From assembly GCA_000787465.1 (NCBI GenBank), contig JSYX01000086.1, positions 18,923-82,922 on the forward strand: 64,000 bases of DNA, written 5' to 3'. The notes beneath the pieces are model-generated. The model made no database searches and was not told where the DNA came from. It worked only from the letters and a program-made list of their open reading frames with translations. A program made the translations under genes and the position numbers. This stretch comes from Thermomucor indicae-seudaticae. Taxonomy: Eukaryota; Mucoromycota; Mucoromycetes; Mucorales; Lichtheimiaceae. Positions within the stretch are counted from its first letter, which is position 1. Each line of letters begins with the position of its first letter. Positions 22,669 through 35,397 of this stretch are shown in pieces.

Positions 22669-24345
22669 GATTGATAACGAAGGTAAATGGGTCAGAATTA
22701 AAGGATCATATAATGATGATAAGAACAGAGAGAAAGAGAGGAGGGAAGTCGATGGTCTTGATGATGGATGCTGAAATTTATACAAAGGGGGGGCAGTAAA
22801 CTAAAGGGACAAAAGGGGAAACTGGGGGGGGGGGTTCATTCCTGCGCGTGAACATATCAAAATTAATGTGGGTTACTCAAGCTTCTATTACCCCCCGTCA
22901 AATGGTGGCAAAGAGAGTCTGGTCTCCCAACTTGCATATAGGTGTCACTCAGCCAATCTTATACGCTATATGCTACTTGCCATTTGATCCTCTCCGCCTT
23001 TCCCCCCCTTGTCTCGCCAAGCTTGATCCGGTAAATGTCTATATTTTGTTGTCCGCTCTCTCCTTCCCGCTGCAGTGCACCTACATGTGCAGTCTTACCT
23101 GGCCTGAGTTCAACTGTGTGTGCCTCACGCACAAAACGAGGCACATGCGGCACCTGTCGTTACACACCTCGTGCTGCACTCTTTGTTTCCCTTCACTACT
23201 GTAGTAGTCTTGGTGAGCAGATCATAATATCATACAAGGGCCGATCTGCGCCTTTCATAGTTCATTGAATGGCCAACATAATGAAGATGACGGGTGGTTC
23301 GATAACAGCGGTACAGAGGGCCGTTGATTGACCAAGTTAAAAATATCTAAATAGAGTCTTGATTAGCGCTATTTATTTCGTGGATGGGGGACAACGTGGT
23401 ATGATCTTTATGCACTCGCATCTTATTATACAGCCATTGCCTATACTCCTCCTCTTCCGATAGTCGGATAAGGTCGTGCAAAATGGATATATATAGACAA
23501 CATTGACACTCTATATGAGCACAGACAAAAGGGGGCCTTGTCGCGGAAGAAAACATGATATTCACTCTCTCTACTTTTGCGTATACATCTTGTCATTTTC
23601 TTTTTCTTTGTCAGGACAGGAAACCTGCTATCATGATATGCGTGCAGTGGCAACCTTGTCGTACAGGAATTAACCTTGTCCGACTCGCAAAGATGCAAAC
23701 GGAACCGGAGGTGCTACCAGCCTGCCCGCCCCCCTTCCCCCGTTTCTTTCTTTTTCTCTCTCTCACACATATATCCTTCAGTCTTGTCACTCACTGCTGC
23801 TCTGAAACAAGGAACTACTTTAGTTCCTTTCGGAATCAATCAACGCACATCACATTTCGGTACCACAAGATCTCTAATCTGATTTGCGCTATGGCGGGGT
23901 TTTTCTGCTTTCAAGGGGTGGGTGAAACCGATCCAAAATTAAGCAAATCGGCTACTGTTTTTATCATATCTCAAACCTTATAGAATCTCGCACGTGGATG
24001 AATACAGCGAATCGACAGAAGCAAAAACGAAATCGTAGATCCACATGGTCTGTTCCCGCTCACCGGTATGTTATTAGAGTCGTGAACAACATTGCATGGG
24101 AGTGTCTGTGTTAGACGACAGGAGGTGAACTCCTTCTCAGTAAGCTCCGCGCCGATCCCTTGCTTTCCTTAAACTGTCAGCTGGCAACAGAAACCTGCTT
24201 CCTGTCAAAATCCGGGTATCAAACATTTTATCAATCATAAGAAATAGAATGCTTACAGAATTAATAAATAAACAAATAATAAATGACAGAAAGGCAAAAC
24301 GAAAACATATTACAAAGGGTTCTAGCTGTACAAGGAGTAAAGGGA
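22669..24345. other. Intergenic region upstream of the GATA-like/PHD gene
   Basis: About 1.7 kb. Purine-rich on the plus strand near 22720-22745, then an uninterrupted G run near 22824-22834. Pyrimidine-rich tracts lie near 23725-23765. No coding frame or RNA gene is convincing. Confidence 0.45.
22824..22834. repeat. G11 homopolymer
   Basis: Eleven consecutive G residues on the plus strand, flanked by other short G runs, in the upstream region of the GATA-like/PHD gene. It could be a length-variable tract. Confidence 0.85.
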
Positions 24346-27300
24346 TTAGAAACACATGAACTTGTTTCTCTTTGTCATTAGCTCCTCCATTCGGCGTTCT
24401 AGAATGTATCGTGCTTTTTCTGCCTTCTCTTTAAGCCGTCGCTCTTGCTCAAGCTCTTCCTGTAGCCGCTTACGCTCGTCATCCTCCATGCCTGATTGCC
24501 CTTGTGATACCTGCGATCGCAGGTTTTCAATCTCCATTATATACGTCTGCTTCTCTCGATTCAGGGTCTCTAGCTGTCTCTTGACGTCGCGTACCGCATT
24601 CTCGGACCTTGTTAGCTGAGCTTCAAGTTTGCTGATAACTTCCTGATGTGCCCGGACATCGTTATCCGCGACCTGCGCCTTCCGTTGCAACGATCGAATG
24701 ATTTTTTCGTATTGCTCCGAAGTAAAGTTTCCATCACTCGATAGCATATCGCTAATCGTACTTGATGAAGAGCTCTGTCGTTGCAGCATAGGTGTCGATA
24801 TGGACCGTGCAGGTGACATCGTTGGTGATGCTGTTGCTGAACTTGTCGGAGCACCTGTGCATGGTTGCGAGGAAGGAATAGGAGGCAGCGGATTAGATGG
24901 TGGTGCAGTCGGTGGTGGCAAGTGCGTCGATGCGCTGTGCGCGCGGCTCCGTGTAATCACGGCAGGTGTTACTCGAATAACATTCGCTGATGCCCGCTTG
25001 GGGTTAACATCATCTGTGTACTCGTTGTTGCCATGAACAGACCGCGTAGAACCTGACTTTTGGATCTTGGTCAAGTTGGAAGTCGAAAAGTCACGTTGAA
25101 GCTTTTGATGCAAGAGGTTTCCTGATCCAGGGGGCGGCGTCGGAGAAGATACGCGAGGTGTATGAGGAGGTGAGCTGAAAAGAATCGAGTCTCTGTTGCT
25201 TGCCAAGTTGTTGCTGCTGTTGTTGCTGTGGCTCCTGGGCAATGCTTGTTCCATTTCCTTTTCCAGTCTTGCGTTCGCTGCAGATAGCTTCATCACCTCA
25301 AGTTCCAAGTTCTTGTTTTCTAAAGTCAGTTGGCTGTGTTGAAGGACCATTCTTGCCTCGAGATCGTGGACTTGAAGCGAAAGCTGAGCATTCTCGTTTG
25401 AAAGTTGAGCGAGCTTGTCTAACAATACACTACGATCATCAAAACTCTCCAAGGTTTCAGTGGATTTCGATCGCATGCTATTTTCTACAAGTTCGCGCGA
25501 TGAACGACTGCTGGATAGGATCTGGTTTTCTTTTTCCAATTCCTCAACACGTTTGAGCAGATCAGACATGCGTTTTTCGTCAGGCAAACCACTGTCCCGG
25601 CTTATCAGGGTTTCGTTCGTAAGTCGTCGACGTTTGGCAAGTTGTTCTTGCAACGCCTGGATCTGTTCTGCTTTTTGTGCATGACTTGCAACCGCCTCCT
25701 CAAGTCTTGCTTGCATTGTTTGTAGCGAGGATTCAAGCGATTCGATTACATGCTTTTGATCTTGGTTCAAAAGGGTTGCTTGCTGGAGCTCGAGAGTGGT
25801 TTTTTCCAGTTGTCGCGTCAAATCCTGATATTCCTTGGACTTTGATTGTTGTAACGCCTTCAACTCCTCTTGAAGCTTTGCAATCATTCCGGACGTATCC
25901 TGTTCCTTCATAAAGGTTCGCTGATTCTCCACCATCTTTTCCAGCTCCTGAATCCTGCGTATGTGTTTCTCCAGGTCCATTTGCACCTTTTGCAGCTGAC
26001 AATTCACGTCGGCCAGTTGCTCATCGCTATCTTGACGCTCCTTTCGCTCTTTTCTTAAAAGATCTTCAAGCTCATCAATCTTTTCTTGTCGTTTATCATC
26101 CGTATTCTCAATGCTTGTGCCCAGCTGATCTTTCTCTTCTGTCCTCGCTGCATTCCTTAAACTGTCCAGCGATGCTTGAAGTTCGGCCTTTTGCAGTTCG
26201 AGAGACTGAATCAAGCAATCCTTCTGCTCCATTTCTTGGGCTGTAATCAATCGCTGGTTTTCCAGCCTCTTTAAGAGTGACAGATTTCTGTCGAGCTCGG
26301 CGCTTTGACGGTGTAAAGACTCTTCGAAAACAGAAATGACCATATCAAGCTGCTTTTTCTCTTTTCCCACAAGATCCGCTTCAGTAACGATTTGCTTGAC
26401 TTTGCTCTGCAACTCTGTAGCCCAAGCGATATTCTTATCGTTTGCTTCCCTTAACCGTAATATTTCACGATCCCGCTCTTCTACTTGCTGGTGCAAATTC
26501 TTAACCAATCCTTCCATGTTCGCGATTTTAGTCTCGAGGCTTTGAATAATGGCGTCCTGCTTTGCTTGCACTTCTAATAGTGTCCGCACGTCCAATGTCG
26601 CTTTCTCAAGGTCTTCCAAACGGAGACGTAGCGTCATTTGCATCCCCTTTTCTTGCTCTAGCCAACGCTTTTCAAGCTCGACACAGTGATTACGAGCCTC
26701 GCGTATCTGCGTCTCATTCGCAAGAGTCAGCGTTTCCTTATCACTTTGCAATCTCGACAGCTTCTCCTCATATTCATGGCGTAATTGTGTGTTTGCCTCA
26801 CGCTGGGCTGATAGTTCGGCTTGGCTTGCAGCGTAATCGTGCTTAGCTTGCTCCAGGCACTGCTCCAAACGTTCAATTTCTCGGACCTGTTCGTCACGAC
26901 AATCAGCCCATTCAGTCTGCATAGCCTCAATTTCTTGCAAACGCAGCTCAAGCTCGTTGACTTGGGCTGTCTTTTCTCGAACTTGTAGCTCAAGATTTTG
27001 AATGGCGGTATCCGTGTCGGTCTTGAGCTTGGCCACAGTATCTTCCAGCATAAGCACCTCGGACGTTTTGCGAGCAATTTCATCTCGTAATTCCTGGAAT
27101 GACAAGCTTGTGCCAAGACATTCTTGTTCAGGGGCAACTTCATATGGTTCCAGTTCAGCTTCTTCCCATAATCTTGATGCTGACTCAACGGGCTCTCTTT
27201 CTTCTGTTGCTGCAGAAGTTGTCGACGATCCGCGTCTCGAAGGTGGAGATGAGGTACGAGGCCGGGCTGCAATGCTATCTTTTAGGCTGTTCAACTCCCG

Positions 27301-30210
27301 TTCCAATTCGCGACACCGTGCCTGTGATTGATCCAGATCTTCGAGAAGCAGACGCTGTGTAGGATCAGCCTCTGCCATCGACAAGCGTCTTTTGATCTTC
27401 TCCAGCTGTCGCTCCTGCTCGACAAGACGTTGCTGAGCTTGCTCCAGCATTTGCATCAGCTGGTCTCGTTCATCCTCAGAACTCGCAAGACGGGTCTCTA
27501 GTTCGCCAATGTATCGTTCCGTGCTCTCATCCGTTTCTTTGAATTTTAGAATTTTTTGCTTCAAATCCTGTAATACTGCTTGATCCCGCATGGCATCCTC
27601 CACAGACTTGGCTAGTTTGGATTCAAGCTCGGAAATGTAATTGTCGCTTGTCTGCTCGCGCTCTAACGCCTTTGCAAGACGCGCCTTTAAATCAGCGAGT
27701 TCGCTTGCTTCGTTCTGTCGCATAACTTCGTATTGCCCAAGTTTGGCTGCTTGTTCGCTTAATGCCTGATCTGAATGCGCCAGAGCTGCACGGGCCATGG
27801 CTAGCTGAGACTCTAACGCGGATATCGACTTCTCGTACTCTTCAATGACAGGTTCAACAAGATGTTGAAAGTCCATGTCGGCGGCCGGAGTTGTCCCTGA
27901 TTTGCTATGGCGCATATTCGATAACTCTTTTTCGACGAGTTGGTTGCGCTCCCGAGTGACAGTAAGCTCATTGTGCAGTTCTTCAATCTGGCGGCGCAGG
28001 TCGGCAACCAAGGCTTGACTTTCCACTACATCATTCGTGTCAGGAACAGTGATATTTGTTGTGGCAGAAGATGAAGCGCAAGTAGAGATAGGATGATGTT
28101 CGGAGTCAGACGATGCAGTAGATGAAGAGATGTTGTGAACAAGCGGGTGCTTTGCAGGTAGAATTTCTGGACCAGATTTTAAGACACGGATTTCTGCTTT
28201 GAGCTTGTTGATCAAACCGCGAAGAAAGTCAGGATTATCGTTCGTCATCCATTCTTCGGTTTCGTTGCGTTCCACCTTGTTTTTGATATTGCGAGCACGA
28301 TGTGCATATTTGAGAGTGTTGACAGTTTCGACCAAATTGGCTTCGGCGGGGCTGATGCAGGCGATCATCAACGTCGTCGCGTTGCCGCCCAATGAATCTT
28401 GCAATAGTCTAGTCAGCTTAGAATCGCGGTACGGTATATGGGTTGAGCGCTTGGACGGATCTGACAATGCAGATATAACATTGCCTAATGCCAATAAACC
28501 AGCATTGATGTTTATGCCTTCTTTGCGTCGATCACCTTCAGCCGCTGTTCGTTTCAGCCGTTCAGATCCAGCCAAATCAACGAAATGGAACTTTGAGTTG
28601 TAGACGACCCATTTGCCCTCTTCGGTATCATTCTGTCCTTTGCTTTCCAACTTTCCGGCCATCGTTCTTACGTTTAGGTTACTCGAACGTCGACTCAAAC
28701 GAGATGATATCATGGATGATCTGGTTGACGTTGGCGTAGGACTAGGGTGCCGAGACGTGCCGTGCATTGATGATGTAGACGCTGAAGGCTTTGGTGGGCC
28801 AGACTGCACCCATTTCTCCTGTCGCAAGGTAACCGAGAATATGGCATGCGAGCGAGACGATTTAGCATTCATATCTGTCGAACCTGTGGCTCGGTTCTTA
28901 GTGCCCATTTGCAGATATCTAAGTAAGATACAGCAGATGCACTGAGTACTTTGTTCTTGCATGCGAAAAAGGGGAAACCTTGTTGCCATGGTGTCCTGCG
29001 CTTTCTAACCAGGCTCATTCTTACCTTAGTACATCTTCAGTGCTTTGAACAGTGACCTCCTTTACGCCTGTCCAGTAAATGTGACCCTTTGTGTCCTCCC
29101 TAATCGTGACGGGTGGCCGTTCTGACGGCGGTGCAGGGTTCAGCAGATCCACTAATTCCTCGTTATAGATTTCAACAAACGAGACTTTAATGATGTTATG
29201 AGGTGTTTTATCACAGTCTCCGGGTAGATTCGGTAATGGCGACGACCCTCGCCGAGTTTCTGGTAACGGGCGGTTGTTGCTGCTTGGCGGGCCGATCATA
29301 GAGGATGGCCGAAGTTTGGTACCGTTCAACGCGCCAGAAATCAGGCTTTTTCGAGATGACGGTGCGCGTAGGCTTCCGTTTGAGGATAAGGCTGTGCTCT
29401 GCGGACGCTTTGCGCATTTTTGCTGAGAGCCGGCGGGTGTCTGTTGCTCCTTGGCCTGTAACCTCTCGAATAATGCGACCATGGCGCGAGGTATAATACC
29501 TATTTTGCTCTCGCATCAGTTTTTTTGGTCGAGACGTGTAGGACGTAGGCTGATTCACTTGCCTTCATGGTCGGAGCCTGGCTGGGTGCGATCATCGATC
29601 TCCGTGCCCATTGTGTACGTTTTGCCGGAAGAAGTTTGTCCCTGTGAAACCCCCGAAAAGTCAATTGATTAACGCATTCTAAAATGCCCTCTGTGAGCTT
29701 ACATAGGCTAGAATAGTGACATTGTAGCCTATTATAATGGTGAAATGACCGATGAGAAGTGAATTTGGCGATAAAGAAGCAAAATTTCAGACGTCATACC
29801 GTCAATGAACCGATCGACTAGGTTGGACCCTACAGTTTCGAACACTTCTTCTTGTGTACTTTCTGGGTCAAAGACATGGTCGAAAGTATATGTCTTTTGG
29901 TGCGGAACGACGACAATGGTATTTTCGTAGCACTTGATAACATCAGATTCACCTGATTGCGAAAAACGTGGTTGCGCTCGATCTTGTGATGTTAGAGGAC
30001 GGACACGTAATGCTGAAAGAAAAAGAGCACAGAGTAAGAAGCGGTACAGAGTCAGTTATTCTCTTGCTGGTTTTACTCACCGACTTGTACAGAAGTTGTT
30101 TCTTTTCCGTTGGTTGAGGGTGGTGGACTGGTAGGAGATATGACGGAGGAGGACGAGCCAACTGTGGTTGTTGAAGTGTTGATGGTCGTCGAGTAAGGGC
30201 CTATTGCCAT
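24346..30210 (-). CDS. Kinesin-4 family motor protein with very long coiled coil (kinesin B)
   Basis: Six exons (30081-30210, 29800-30012, 29703-29728, 29563-29641, 29025-29499, 24346-28918) give 1,831 residues. A Ser/Thr-rich leader of about 40 residues precedes the motor: [13 protein letters not shown]-loop [12 protein letters not shown], switch [10 protein letters not shown], switch [29 protein letters not shown] and neck [14 protein letters not shown]. Roughly 1,000 residues of heptad-rich coiled coil follow, then a Pro/Ser-rich basic region and a final coiled coil. The NETEEW neck and the motor sequence point to the kinesin-4/KIF21-like group of fungi. It probably walks to microtubule plus ends. 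Exon 3 is 26 nt. Intron 29500-29562 starts with GC (GAAG|gcaagt); only that donor gives the conserved HEGIIPRAM junction. Confidence 0.92.
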
Positions 30211-31893
30211 TGTCTATGAGGAGCATGTAACTGGAAGCAGAAGGGGAAGTTATAAGGTCATGAAACAAACTGACAAAAAGATTAAGCTAAGAAGAAGAGA
30301 TGCAAGCGATCGAGGCGGCAAGGATGAAAAGAGAGAAAAGGAAACGGAAAAGATGTATGATTAGACTTTAAAGTGGTGGTTTTGGAAAGGGGGTGATCTT
30401 CTGCTGCTGGTGTTATTGCAGCTGACGCTTTTTTGGTGGGTTCAAGGGGGTGAGTGGACTTCACTCGGAGACCGAAGGGGGGAAAGATGTAGTTCAGATG
30501 CAAGCTGCGTGTGATGTTCGTTCGTAGCGTTTAGTGATGATGATTCTGCTACTATCCGAGATAAAGGAGTGAGGATCTTCAAGGGAAAAATGAATATGTA
30601 ACGATCAGAGACTTTTTGCACGTTGTGCTGACCTGATTTTATGCACGAAATAGCGCGTCTTTTGCCCGCGTTTCAAGTGTTTTTCGAGGGAAGGAGCGTG
30701 TTTGGATCCAAACTGCCGAAGGAAGAGATAAGTAACGGAAAGAGAAAGAAATACGATAGAATCCGAGAACAGGGAGAACGGGATTAGACTCACATCCGTG
30801 TGGGTGGATGTTACGAATGTTAACCACATGAAGACGTGCCAAATAAAGGACAATCAGAAAACCGTCACAAACGACGACCTCGACTTTGTGCGACCTTTCG
30901 GCAGGGACGGTAACCAAAGTCAGAAATGAATGTCTGGCTCGTTCTGTGCCTGGAACAATAGAATTTCATTCAAGAATAGTGAGGGAAAAACGGAATGTGA
31001 GCAAGGGCTGCGAAAGTATGTTCTTTTTTTTCAACCATGCCATTACTGGATGGCGGCACGTTTGCACGTTCTGTGGCCATTGTTGTTTCACTCAACTACA
31101 TTGTGTCTTGCTTTTTGGGAAAACAGCTAACCACTTTTTGTTAAACGTTATTCCAGGATGTCGGTCATTGCCGGGTGTAGGGTCTGTGGACGGATGCATT
31201 TTTCAATATTACAAGGTCTTAGCGCACAGTGCATCCAAACTTAATCTAGCGTGTACGGCTGACCATAGGCGTTTTTCTTTTGTCATTTATGAAATTGTAG
31301 TTACAAAGCTTACTGAGCTCTGATAGAAAATGCACTCTGAACCCTTACTTTACACATGTCCATACCACATGTGTAAGCTTTAGGGTGCGCACCGACCAGC
31401 TACATGCTCTTGCTGAGCTTTTCCTGCATAAGCCGCTACTGGCGCTGCATACACAAATCGTTTTTACATAGCGTAGCATTTATCTCGGAGTGTCACGGGG
31501 GCCCCAGCGATCGACCTCGGAGGATTTCACCATAAGCAGCATCAGACTTGATGTTTTCTGTGCTCGCAGCTTCATGACTACCACAAAGTACATCGCGTGA
31601 TAAATCCATTTATTGCGGTTTCATTAAAGAATTACATCGATCATTATGACTTGATCCTTTGGCACGATGCCGTGGTAAATGCCTTCCCAGAACAAGTCTA
31701 GCCCACGAATGCAAAGCGCATCGGCTATTTTTTAATGCTAAAACATGAAAACTAACTATTACTTCATGAAAACAATACTATATAGACTGCTGCAACTGTC
31801 ATTTCCAGAATTGCCAAAACTTGCGTTTTTTGTCTGATGATGATGACTATAGGATGCATTCAGTCTTTGAGCACCAGACTGGAACAGAAAGAA
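30211..31893. other. Intergenic region upstream of kinesin B
   Basis: About 1.7 kb with pyrimidine/purine-biased tracts near 30290-30350, as expected for the kinesin B promoter. A forward frame of 145 codons at 30886-31323 shows no motif and has an unlikely composition (many Cys, Phe, His), so I leave it out. Confidence 0.45.
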
Positions 31894-33045
31894 TCACGTT
31901 ACCTTTTTGAAGATACCAAAGATCTTCTTTTCGCGATCTTTGGGAGGTGGCGTCACTGGGCGATCTTTCCGCGGTGTCTCTGGTTTGGGCGATTCTTGCT
32001 TTGGCAGTGGTTGGACGGGATCCTTTTCTTTTGGTGGTACGACAGTGCTCTCTGCTTTTGATGGTTCGACCAGACGCTTAGAGCTCTCTTCTTGTGATGG
32101 TTCGATGAGACGCTTAGTGCTCTCTTGCGTTGGCTGTTCAAGAAGGCGCGGCGCGGTGTCTTCCTGCTGTGTTTGTTCGAATGGGCGCGTGGCAATCTCT
32201 TGCTTTGGCTCTTCAACAGGACGTGTAGTGCTCTTTTGTAGGGGAAGGTCAACGGGTCGCACTGTGATCTCTTGCTTTGCGAGTTCTGCGGGACGCGCAG
32301 TGTTTTCAAGTGCCTTGTCCTTCACTGGTTGGTGGACAGCATCTTTCGTAGGTGATAGCTGATCTTTCTTGGATTCAATAAGAGATACTGAGGTCGCCGG
32401 TTTGGCTATATCATGCGACAAGTTCGAATTGTCAGTCAAGGCACTAGAAAGCTCAGATTCTTTTGGCTGTGTAGTGATAGAGTCGACCGTATGTGCTTGA
32501 ACTGTCTTACTGATATTTTGATCTGATGGTATTGCAGAAGGAGTCTGATCAGTGTCAGTAGGCAGCTTAGACGGTTTACCGACTGGTGGCTCTTGTTGTT
32601 GCATTAGTGGTCCTTTCTCCTGTCCTGGCGTCAGGCTGGCAGCTGCAGATGGTTCGCTTCCATAATCGTCTACTGTCGACTCCGTTGATAGAGGCTCTTT
32701 CCCTTTTCCCTTGACATACTTTTCCGGCTCCACAGCTGCTGGTATAGCTTCTACTTGCTTTATACCGGTTGTAGCTGGTGCTTCGGTATGCTGACTTGCA
32801 TCCTTCTCGACAGTAGCCGCATCAAGACTTTTGCGAGCTGCGGGTTTCCAGTCGTCTTCAGGCTCAGCCTTCTCCAGTTCTGTAGTGTCTAATGTCTGCT
32901 GCGCTGTAGGCACTTTAGGCGGACTGTCCGACGCGCTTGGTTGCTCCACAGGGTTGTTGGTCTCCGTGGAAGCCGCTGCCTTTTTAGCTGCCTTTCTTTT
33001 CTTTTCCTGTTGCTTCTTTTTCTGTTTACGGTGTCCTCCAGCCAT
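31894..33045 (-). CDS. Low-complexity protein with tandem 12-residue repeats, function unknown
   Basis: A single exon encodes 383 residues. The N terminus is strongly basic (GGHRKQKKKQQEKKRKAAKK), the middle is rich in Ser, Thr, Pro, Glu and Lys, and the C terminus is basic-hydrophobic (KKIFGIFKKVT). From about residue 245 to 335 there are seven or eight imperfect repeats of about 12 residues of the type xQExxxRPxExx (for example QEIATRPFEQTQ, QESTKRLIEPSQ, EESSKRLVEPSK). The unit length and Glu/Arg content are clear; no known domain is recognised. The chain is probably disordered. The ATG at 33045 is the first in frame. The amphipathic tail might bind membranes or a partner, but that is a guess. 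Confidence 0.75.
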   Translation of the reverse strand: MAGGHRKQKKKQQEKKRKAAKKAAASTETNNPVEQPSASDSPPKVPTAQQTLDTTELEKAEPEDDWKPAARKSLDAATVEKDASQHTEAPATTGIKQVEAIPAAVEPEKYVKGKGKEPLSTESTVDDYGSEPSAAASLTPGQEKGPLMQQQEPPVGKPSKLPTDTDQTPSAIPSDQNISKTVQAHTVDSITTQPKESELSSALTDNSNLSHDIAKPATSVSLIESKKDQLSPTKDAVHQPVKDKALENTARPAELAKQEITVRPVDLPLQKSTTRPVEEPKQEIATRPFEQTQQEDTAPRLLEQPTQESTKRLIEPSQEESSKRLVEPSKAESTVVPPKEKDPVQPLPKQESPKPETPRKDRPVTPPPKDREKKIFGIFKKVT

Positions 33046-33163
33046 GGATTTAAAGCAGGAAAAAAGGAATTGAAAAACAAGGTGGAAAAGAGTTTATTTT
33101 ACTTGAGGAGTCTCGGATATTTCCCCTGCTAAAGTCAAGCCCGCACTTTTTATTCAAAGGTTT

Positions 33164-34515
33164 TTACTCGCAAGCCAATTTCACATCGAAAGACGTTAAT
33201 GCAATGGCAAAAGCTTGTAGCAGACACATAGGGTACTTGTAGTCGAGCGTGAAATGGTCTGGTCCTACCCTACCAAATTGCATTATGATATAGTCCACTA
33301 CAAAACATTTCAGTTTGTCGTCATCAAAGCAAAAGAAAAGCCAGTAAACTTACAATCATTATCATGTACGATCTGAAAATTCTTGACTGATGCTTGAGTC
33401 ACCCGTCCATAAAAGTTGAGCACAAACGACTGTGTCTCTGATTTTGGCTTCAATAAAATTTCCTAAGCAAGGGTCTTCTCATTTTATTTACCTTCATTCC
33501 ATTGTGGACTCTTGTTATGCAGTATAAGCAAGTCTGGAGCACCGCCTTCACGGTATTTGCTCAAAAGCGTTTCCGACTCCTGTAAATGTCCAATTAATCA
33601 TAATGGCACGATAGGCTCCTATTTCCACTCACTGATGATGGCCGGAATTCGGGTCGTTTTCCGTCTCTGGTAAGGGTATGCATTAATATCGTCATTTTGC
33701 GCGGGCCTTTGAAACCGAGTATGTTGGGGTCCTGAGAGCGTCCTAAGTAATTCCCTTTTTCTAATACACCTTCATAAAGTTACTCACGTAAAGAACGGCC
33801 GCTAACTCTTCCCGAATAGGTAAGTCAGCTTTTGGATCCGAACTGCTTTCTTTCTTTAAGGGATTACGACCGTGCGAGTAAATAACAAAGGTCGTCCCTA
33901 AAAAGTTTGATCTGCGTACAGTTAACCCAACAATGAAAAAGATCTGCCTCTTGTATTGCCTTGCCTTAATTTGCCGAGTTCGACTGGTGTAGCAGGTGAT
34001 TGTGGGTTGGCAGGGTCTTGGACGTATCCAGTAATGGTGTAATAACTCGTCTGGCTTTTGCGTTTCTTTTTAGCGGTCATGACATGATAGACCTCGCCTG
34101 TGGGTATATGTTCAATGTACAAGTGGTATTGCGGATGGAGTTTGTCAAAGCCGTCTCGAAGACGATATAAACGGCATCCCACTCTTGTATTAAGTGCTGC
34201 TGGCCTTTAAACCGCCTCTATGTCAGTTTTTGCTTCCTGGAGACAATATAAAGGTATATCCTACCGCAGCGCCAGATCCATCAACTCTCTTACACTCAGC
34301 AAAGGAGGTTGCGGTCCGTAATCGATAGGAGGTACTGGGCGGCCGACTCTGACAGTCTGAGGTCCTTCTTCTTCTTGAGCTGGTGCCACAGGTGCTTCAT
34401 TGCGATCCCGTCTGATCGGCTCGTCCTCAAGGTCATCGTTGTCGGTGAAATTTGACCTAAAGTTTGGATGGCTTAATTGTGGATGAAGAGTGACATTGGT
34501 TGAACTGTTGCTCAT
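33164..34515 (-). CDS. Tubby-like protein (Tub C-terminal domain)
   Basis: Seven exons (34265-34515, 33927-34204, 33788-33897, 33633-33731, 33492-33579, 33354-33437, 33164-33297) encode 347 residues. After about 80 disordered N-terminal residues, the Tubby domain runs to the end: [51 protein letters not shown], the Tubby signature [40 protein letters not shown] and the terminal [15 protein letters not shown]. Tubby domains fold as a barrel around a central helix and bind phosphatidylinositol 4,5-bisphosphate; basic residues after the GYxxxP-type strand are consistent with that. In fungi these proteins are poorly studied. Each splice junction rebuilds the family alignment in phase. Confidence 0.95.
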
Positions 34516-35397
34516 TGCTCTGGTGTTGTCTGCGAAAGAGGTTCGAAATTCCCCAATGGGAAAGCAATAAAAAAGTCCGCGAAATTTACACCTCCTCAAT
34601 GCCGCTGTGCGCCCTTTCATCGGCAGTGGCTGCACGCTATGGGACATACAAAGTAAGCATTTACGACACCTCACCGTTTTCCTTGCTTTGACACATGTGC
34701 ATTGTCAAGCTCTCGGACTAAAATTATTCTGATCCTTTTGTCGGACCAATTACCCGATAGGAACGTACGAGATCATGGGTGCATATAATGTTGACTTTGC
34801 TGGATACTATAATTAAGAAAGTAGCCATTCCCATACTTGGATGACCTTATTCGTGTGGGTTCTCTCGCTTAGAGCCTAGGTGAGCTGCAAGGACGCTCGA
34901 ATTAAAAAAAAAAAAAAAAAAAGATGACGCTGTCTTGGCTCTAAAGAGCGCCTCGACGTATATATGACATGCTTCCACTTGTATTCTTCGTATATCCAGG
35001 TCTTAAAAGACGCTGAAATCTCTGGAAACTTCGCTAGACGCCTTTTACCACTATCTCTTGTTTCTTCTATCTTTCATCAGCTCTCCAAGGAAAAGTGAAT
35101 TTACTGGGAACCATCCCTTTACTTCGTAGATCGAACAAAGAGCTATAAGCTCGCGAATGGATAGCACTTTCAACTACATGTACGCGTTCTACTCCAAGAA
35201 ATTTAGATGGTAATATGAATGGGGTACGGATCTCTATAACACTCTTTCTTTCCGGCCCCAAGTACAAATGCTTAAGGTCGTCCCCGCAATTCTCAGGGGA
35301 TGGGGGCTAAAGACATGGGCTTGTTCTTCATATCCCGATCAAAAGTAACACACGTTTTAATTAAGAAAGTAGCAGAGTCAATAAGTAGATAGATAGT
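34516..35397. other. Intergenic region between Tubby-like gene and secreted-protein gene
   Basis: 882 bp, AT-rich, with a 19-A homopolymer at 34904-34922. No gene or RNA element is evident; the Tubby-like promoter must lie at its left side. Confidence 0.45.
34904..34922. repeat. A19 homopolymer
   Basis: Nineteen consecutive A residues on the plus strand. No coding sequence with splice scars lies directly upstream, so I do not read it as a retroposed mRNA tail. Confidence 0.9.

Noticed and set aside
22669..22785. Upstream ATG for the GATA-like/PHD protein
   Set aside because: The added residues are a translated pyrimidine tract (Ser/Leu/Phe runs), so the start at 22668 is preferred.
30886..31323. 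Forward frame of 145 codons upstream of kinesin B
   Set aside because: Composition is Cys/Phe/His-rich with no repeat or motif, and no intron or promoter context supports it.
34904..34922. A19 run as a retroposed poly(A) tail
   Set aside because: No processed coding sequence and no target-site duplication is visible beside it.
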